Source of the DNA: Haliotis asinina | Taxonomy: Eukaryota; Mollusca; Gastropoda; Lepetellida; Haliotidae | NCBI RefSeq assembly: GCF_037392515.1 | Contig: NC_090290.1 | Location: forward strand, 2,551,978-2,615,977 | DNA length: 64,000 bases | Reading direction: 5' to 3' | Shown: positions 59,645 through 64,000 of the stretch, one piece after another | Layout: each line of letters opens with the position of its first letter | Numbering within the stretch: the stretch's first letter is position 1 | Position numbers and translations under genes: made by a program | Notes under the pieces: model-generated | Seen by the model: only the letters and a program-made list of their open reading frames with translations | Told to the model about the DNA's origin: nothing | Databases searched by the model: none

Positions 59645-59792
59645 TCATGAAAATTGCAACAACCGTTTGTACAGTATTCTCATGAAAACTGCAACAACCG
59701 TTTGTACAGTATTCTTATGATCACAACAACCGTTTGTACAGTATTCTTATGATCACAACAACCCTTTGTAGAGTATGCTCATGAAAACTGCG
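59645..59792. repeat. Tandem repeat, about four units of 37-40 bp
   Basis: Four consecutive copies of GCAACAACCGTTTGTACAGT or close variants plus ATTCTTATGATCA or CATGAAAACT. Confidence 0.75.
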
Positions 59793-59814
59793 ACATGAAT
59801 CTAGTTTAGAATTG

Positions 59815-59965
59815 ATCTCCAGCAAACGTTAGTGTTGTAATAAGTGACTAATGGTTTTGAATGGTCAGGTTCGCTGACTTGGTTGACACGTCATCGTATC
59901 TCAAAAGTGTAGATCGAGTCATGTGTTTATCCCTGTGCTGCCTGGTCCAGACTCGATTACGTGAA
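59815..59965 (+). mobile_element. SINE family A, partial
   Basis: GTCAGGTTCGCTGACTTGGT, GACACGTCATCGTATCTCA and CTGGTCCAGACTCGATTACG mark the middle of the repeat; the tail is missing. Confidence 0.5.
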
Positions 59966-61427
59966 GACCTCTGACATGTGGCAGCGTCTTGGACGTGTTG
60001 TGTTTCCACAAAATGTCTCAGTCGTCCCTTTACGTGTATATCAACGTAGAAGCAGAACCAAATTTAATCCAGTTCTTACAAATACATTCACATTATTTAT
60101 TCATGGACTGCACATTCAATCATAGGAACCAACCCTTGTAGATACTAAGATCAGCCAATCAGTACATAGTATTTTGTATGTAGGCGTGGCCTAAATGCTT
60201 CCGCCTTAGTTGCAATTGTACGTCAGAAAATTCATACTGGGAAATGAGACACACGATGACGAGTAAATACCAAAGAAATTGCGATTGGTGAACATGGCAG
60301 GTTTGCCTCAGCTCACCTGGTCTGTGTCTTCCAGGATGCTGTTCAGACAGGATATTGGATAGCAGTATGATGCAACATGTTTGGATGGCCTCATGAATGT
60401 CATCAAGGGTGATTACAAGACAAAGGTCGTTGTGTTTACTCCCGTCGCCGACAAGATACAAGCTGCACCACGGAATGCTGGTTATGCATAAGTCTGGTCC
60501 AGACGGACCAGTGATTGCAATGAGTAACACCTTCTGCCATAACGCCACGATGACTAACAACGTCATTGTTTGCCACCCAATCCACAAAATGATCAGTCGA
60601 CAATGATACCAGAAGTCTGGACTTACACGAGTACCTCTCGGTCGCATTGTACAGGAAACTGTGCAAATATTTCTTAGTCTATTGGCCAATATGTTTCATA
60701 GGCAACCGATCAAACCAACTCTAAAACAGATACACACAATGTCCAACTGTACATTCATGAAGTTATGCAGCATATTCTCCACGACCTTACTCACATTAGG
60801 TCATCATTTCTCATGTGCTCGGTGAGAAATTTAGAAGGATGGCTTGGACAATGACAAACAAAGAAAAATAAAAATGCTGCCCTTATTCAGCGAGACATTT
60901 CACGAATTGAGAGACCTGTGCATGTTGCAGACGACATTAACGCTTTCAGAGTTCTCTCCCTTACGTTGCAGTCGGCTTTGCTTGGGCAGTTTCGCATTTG
61001 GTAATGATTCTGGTGATTATCATATTTTTGCATTGGTATTGGTCAGAAGTTCCCAACTGGCCGCCAGGGAATTGTTTAAATAAATCGCTTATTTTACACA
61101 GTCAGACATGAATATCTTAACGCACAGAGAATTTGGTTGAGCATCCCCTGAAACACCTCACGATTGCATGAGCATATATTGGACATGATTGGTCGTCGTG
61201 TGCAGCGAAGTGGGGATTTCGTCTCAGCTGGAAGATGTTTTTTTACAAGGAATGGTCTAGACTGTCTCTTTAGATTATCGGGAGGCTGACATGTTGTATG
61301 AAGAGGAGAGTGTTGGCTGTCATATTGCCATGTGTAAGTTACTCTCGCTGTTGACCGTGAATCGTGTAAGACACGCAAATTGACATTTGGAATGCTCACA
61401 TAATTTCTACATTAAACATTACAGTTA

Positions 61428-61703
61428 GTGAGTGAGTGAGTTTAGTTTTACTCCGCACTCTACAATATTCCAGCTATATGGCGGCGGTCTGTAAATAATT
61501 GAGTCTGGACCAGACAATTCAGTGATCAACAACATGAGTATCGATCTGCGCAAATGAGAACCGATGACATGTGTCAACCAAGTCAGCGAGCCTGACCACT
61601 CGACCCCGTTAGTCGCCTCTTACGACAAGCATAATCACCTTTAATGGCAAGCAGGGGTTGCTGAAGGCATATTCAAACCCGGGACCTTCACGGGTCTAAA
61701 CAT
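61428..61703 (-). mobile_element. SINE family A, near full length
   Basis: Clearest copy of the roughly 250-bp repeat. Read on the plus strand it runs from (GTGA)n, GCACTCTACAATATTCCAGC, TATATGGCGGCGGTCTG, GTCTGGACCAGACAATTCAG and CGATGACATGTGTCAACCAA to a CCCGGGACCTTCACGGG end. Its true 3' tail is the (TCAC)n side, so it is on the minus strand. Other copies in this window allow its limits to be set. Confidence 0.8.
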
Positions 61704-61974
61704 TACAGGTTAATACTTGTACAGAAATATTTTGTATGAAAGTAAGTGTTTGGTTTTCTTGATCAATAATTATCAAAATCATAAAATCAACATGATGCAT
61801 TTCAATAATAACCAATCATTGCAAAAATACAGGGGTAATTAATTACGTTCTTTGTTTGTATATAATCTACTGGATCATTGATAATATTTACATTAAAAAA
61901 CCCTTCGTATTGTTCCCCCGGATCTCTGTCGCTATGTTCATATCACTATTAATTTTCCTTTAATTTGGGGACAC

Positions 61975-63497
61975 TGCTGCTGCTGGTATTGAGCTGAACA
62001 ATATAGCTCCTTTCCGTCTTCTTTCCTCTCCCCCTTGGCAGTTGGTCAGGCCACAGTTTGACCTAACATTAACGACATTTAAAAAATCAGAAACCAATGA
62101 AATACAGTATAAACAAGAATATAATCAATTGAAACATACATATAACAATTACAAATCCTTATTTACAGATGAGTCCAAGGACGGTGGTGCAGTTGCTTGT
62201 GCTACTTTCACTGGATCCAGAACAATATCTTCTAGATTACCAGATAATAGTTCTATTTTTACAGCAGAAGCTAACGCCATATTAACAGCTCTTAAATATA
62301 TTCAAAGACACCCTAAACGTAAACAGTATATAATCTATTCCGACTCTCTTTCTTGTCTTCAAGCTATTAAAAATATTTCCAGTAAACATCCACTTTTAAT
62401 AGAAATTATGGAACTGTATAATACTCTTGCTACTGGCCAATACGACATCGTCTTTTGTTGGTTACCCAGTCACGGAGGTATTTCTGGGAATGTGATGGCC
62501 GATCTTGCTGCCAAGGCAGCACTCACCAAATCTGTGACACCACTTCTTCTTCCATATTCAGATTACAAAGCTTGCATTAGAATGTATATCCGTGATCTGA
62601 TGCAGAAGAGGTGGGACACTCAAGTAGGTATCAATAAATTACATGAAATAAAACCTTATATCGGTTATACTTACTTGGGTTGTCAGTCCAGATTTGAGGA
62701 GGTCATTATGCGACGATGTCGCATTGGCCGTACGAGGTATACTCACGAGTATCTATTAAAAGGTGAAGATCCTCCGTTTTGTATCCCTTGTGATGAAAGA
62801 ATCACAGTCAAGCATGTCCTGCTTGACTGTGTTGAATATTCCATCACAAGGGATAAATATTTTAATTCACGAACTTTGAGGGATCTTTGTAATTCTGTTA
62901 GCTCTCATTTAATTATTGCATTTTAAAAAGAATTAGATTTGCTAAATGAATTGTAAATAGAAAAATATTTTATGCTTGGAAGTTTGAATTAGTAACAAAG
63001 AGTGTTAGTGGCTGTATCCTCGAGGGGGGTTAAAGCACTGTAAAGTTATTGTCCTCCTGAGAGGGTACGTAAGTCCCAAAACATTTTAAGTCAAATTTGA
63101 TCTTCCATTTTGTCTTAGCCGTAGTATTTCTGTCATTTTAATTTGTGGCTACTCTTGCATACAATCACCAGCAACTGAGGGGATGATGTAAATCAAGCTA
63201 GGGACCATGCAGATAGCAGAAGTACTGTAAGTCCCCATGGCCCCTAGTATGGTGATCTACCTTCAGTTGTTGGTGATCTATTTAGCCTGTTTTTTATATT
63301 GTATTGTCTGAATAGGAATATTAGTTTTAACTTTTCACGCTAGTTTTATTTCTTATTGTGATATTCTAGTTGTTTTACTGTCCTTCGTCGACAGGTTTTT
63401 GTCATATGCATAGATTCCTTTTTTAAGAATGCTCTTGTCACGATATGGCTGCAATAATACCGATGTGACGTTAAATGTTAACTCACTCACTCACTCC
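61975..63497 (+). mobile_element. LINE 3' portion: RNase H domain and 3' UTR
   Basis: An open frame from about 61975 to 62926 runs into a complete RNase H-like domain (SLFTDESKDGGAVACATF, FTAEANAILTALKYI, IIYSDSLSCLQAIKN, CWLPSHGGISGNVMADLAAK), then a Cys-rich C-terminal part (PPFCIPCDERITVKHVLLDC) typical of I-clade LINEs. A 570-bp 3' UTR follows, ending in (ACTC)n at 63482-63497. The 5' end is truncated: no reverse transcriptase is present and a stop lies just upstream. The RNase H frame itself is unbroken over more than 290 codons, so the insertion is fairly young. Confidence 0.85.
62042..62926 (+). CDS. LINE RNase H / C-terminal ORF2 fragment
   Basis: This frame is intact to TAA and carries the RNase H acidic residues in the expected order: Asp in FTDESKDGG, Glu in FTAEANAIL, Asp in IIYSDSLS and Asp in NVMADLAAK. 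RNase H degrades the RNA strand of RNA:DNA hybrids during retrotransposition. The frame continues upstream (APFRLLSSPPWQLVRP), so 62042 is not a true start; the protein is a fragment of ORF2 lacking endonuclease and reverse transcriptase. Confidence 0.8.
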   Translation: MVRPQFDLTLTTFKKSETNEIQYKQEYNQLKHTYNNYKSLFTDESKDGGAVACATFTGSRTISSRLPDNSSIFTAEANAILTALKYIQRHPKRKQYIIYSDSLSCLQAIKNISSKHPLLIEIMELYNTLATGQYDIVFCWLPSHGGISGNVMADLAAKAALTKSVTPLLLPYSDYKACIRMYIRDLMQKRWDTQVGINKLHEIKPYIGYTYLGCQSRFEEVIMRRCRIGRTRYTHEYLLKGEDPPFCIPCDERITVKHVLLDCVEYSITRDKYFNSRTLRDLCNSVSSHLIIAF

Positions 63498-64000
63498 TTT
63501 ACCTTTAACATCCTAACGATTTGATTGGATAACCAATAACCCCTCAATCAGGTCACGTTATGACAGAACTACTTTTTCATTTATTATACAACTTATTATA
63601 CTCGTTATGATAGTGCAGGGCAAAAGTGTTTTTAATTACAGTGTTGTTGGGGTAGAGCGAACTGTATTTCTTTTCCAAGAGGATAAAGTAGAAAAGTGAC
63701 GTGTTGGTGACCAATGTCATCAATCCTCGTTCAGCGCTAACTGACGCGCTGTTCTGTATACATTACTGTTACAGGTTTGAGCATTATACAATTATTTGAT
63801 TTTTCTCAAGCGGATTATAAAACTCTTCTACTGTATGATAATCGGCTCGCTCCAATTTTGAACGTGAACTCGTAAAGTTTAGTCGCCGCTCACTTTATGT
63901 ATGGAAGCAAATTGTTGATAACCACTCATCTATTCCTAATTTAGAAAAGACCTGACATGCGAAGTTTCATACACGGTGAAAGTGGAATGACTGGACATTA

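Larger units (their letters stand above)
58900..61425. other. No gene recognised
   Basis: Holds the tandem repeat at 59.65 kb and a partial SINE at 59.8 kb. The longest frame (60159-60689, minus, 176 codons) has no recognisable domain. 63.5-64.0 kb after the LINE likewise shows nothing. Confidence 0.35.

Noticed and set aside
60159-60689. 176-codon minus-strand frame with hydrophobic stretches
   Set aside because: No domain, no splice or poly(A) context, and overlapping open frames on the other strand; not supported as a gene.

Overview
The window is nuclear DNA of a gastropod mollusc, most likely an abalone (Haliotis). Three things point there. Many copies are present of a roughly 250-bp SINE ending in a (TCAC)n tail, a repeat I associate with Haliotis. 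A GH5 mannanase exon set closely resembles, from memory, abalone beta-1,4-mannanase. Genes are split by GT-AG introns in AT-rich, repeat-dense DNA. There are no prokaryotic operons, CRISPR arrays or rRNA genes.

Layout. 0-3 kb is mostly anonymous. About 3.0-17.0 kb and 17.5-28.7 kb are two diverged copies of one large tandem duplication. Copy 1 carries a private LINE (4.13-7.70 kb) with a target-site duplication, and a private LINE 3' end (8.26-8.84 kb). Copy 2 carries a private dispersed repeat (19.45-20.07 kb) and probably a Tc1-type transposase fragment (24.76-25.27 kb). 30.6-35.9 kb (minus) is a five-exon gene for a single-pass membrane protein with a mannose-6-phosphate-receptor-homology (MRH) domain. 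38.6-40.3 kb (minus) is a two-exon gene related to core-1 beta-1,3-galactosyltransferase (C1GALT1, GT31) that has lost the metal-binding DDD motif. 41.45-42.23 kb is a mariner-like MITE with clear inverted ends.

The main gene is at 42.67-53.18 kb (minus). Twelve exons splice in frame into a 701-residue secreted protein: signal peptide, two C-type lectin domains (CTLDs), a Thr/Pro/Asn linker, then a complete GH5 mannanase domain with both catalytic glutamates. I assembled it exon by exon; every junction keeps phase and uses GT/AG. The abalone mannanases I know of are single-domain, so this lectin-mannanase fusion is the most interesting object here. All introns in the lectin half are phase 1 while those inside the GH5 half are phases 1, 2, 0 and 0, which fits exon shuffling. 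A decayed partial copy of the lectin half lies just upstream (56.0-58.9 kb). A Tc1-like transposon sits in the last intron, 11 nt from a splice donor.

58.9-64 kb holds short tandem repeats, SINEs and the 3' part of a LINE with RNase H (61.98-63.50 kb). The LINE and the two SINE families share the same 3' tail, suggesting that the SINEs use this LINE's machinery. Functional links between the three genes are loose: all are secretory-pathway or extracellular glycan-related proteins (glycan-degrading, MRH-domain, O-glycan transferase-like), but nothing in the sequence shows they act together.
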